Below are positions 63,953 to 64,000 of a stretch of DNA of 64,000 nt, piece after piece. Position numbers and translations under genes: made by a program. The DNA comes from Lamellibrachia columna. Taxonomy: Eukaryota; Annelida; Polychaeta; Sabellida; Siboglinidae. Within the stretch, counting starts at the first letter, position 1. Each line of letters opens with the position of its first letter. The notes under the pieces are model-generated. The model made no database searches, was not told the DNA's origin, and was given only the letters and a program-made list of their open reading frames with translations. Location of the stretch: the NCBI GenBank assembly GCA_963662155.1, contig OY759265.1, forward strand, positions 60,156,326 through 60,220,325, read 5' to 3'.

Positions 63953-64000
63953 CTGCAACACATGAAGGCATCACAATCACTACCACAGGACTACAACTAT

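Overview
The window is animal nuclear DNA: introns are AT-rich and full of repeats, while short GC-richer coding exons are bounded by GT/AG sites and join in phase. It holds two host genes arranged tail to tail. On the + strand, 1829-4229 is a complete five-exon gene for a CFAP95 (C9orf135-type) ciliary protein. On the - strand, from beyond the right edge down to 6447, lies the C-terminal five sixths of a laminin alpha chain. I place 62 coding exons of it, about 3,095 codons.

Laminin layout, in transcript order (right to left): six LE modules one per exon (63.95-58.31 kb); the large LF/L4b globular domain (58.08-50.51 kb); four LE modules plus a split one (49.61-47.07 kb); the L4 domain (46.82-40.78 kb); six more LE modules (to 36.60 kb); the coiled-coil domain II/I (36.15-24.36 kb); and the five LG domains (23.85-6.45 kb). 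Having both LF and L4 marks the alpha-3/alpha-5 (Drosophila LanA) class. The missing N-terminus (LN domain and first LE modules) lies to the right.

The most striking observation is a pair of 137-nt exons (14184-14320 and 14750-14886). They are related in sequence and identical in length and splice phase. Each encodes the end of LG3, including its last cysteine, plus a proline-rich linker to LG4. Exactly one must be used to keep the frame, so they look like mutually exclusive exons that change the LG3-LG4 hinge.

The second theme is tandem repeats at splice junctions. Several introns carry minisatellites whose unit contains the neighbouring exon end and its splice site: donors at 7.66-8.19 and 47.4-47.87 kb, an acceptor at 17.75-17.90 kb. 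Others (18.84-20.45, 22.82-22.90, 16.33-16.50, 51.40-51.90, 56.77-56.97 kb) begin within a few to tens of bases of a splice site. I recall splice-site-spanning 'mirage' minisatellites being described in amphioxus. Together with the CR1-type LINEs this makes a cephalochordate my best guess; another marine invertebrate remains possible.

Mobile DNA: a near-intact CR1 LINE (42.36-45.77 kb) with three 3'-end copies; a second LINE relic (35.3-35.9 kb); a Mutator-type DNA transposon (28.11-32.01 kb) inside a minisatellite, its transposase broken by one frameshift; a piggyBac-like element with TTAA ends (62.41-63.74 kb) holding a tRNA-derived SINE; two more SINEs; and several hairpins. No bacterial features, CRISPR arrays or credible tRNA/rRNA genes were seen.
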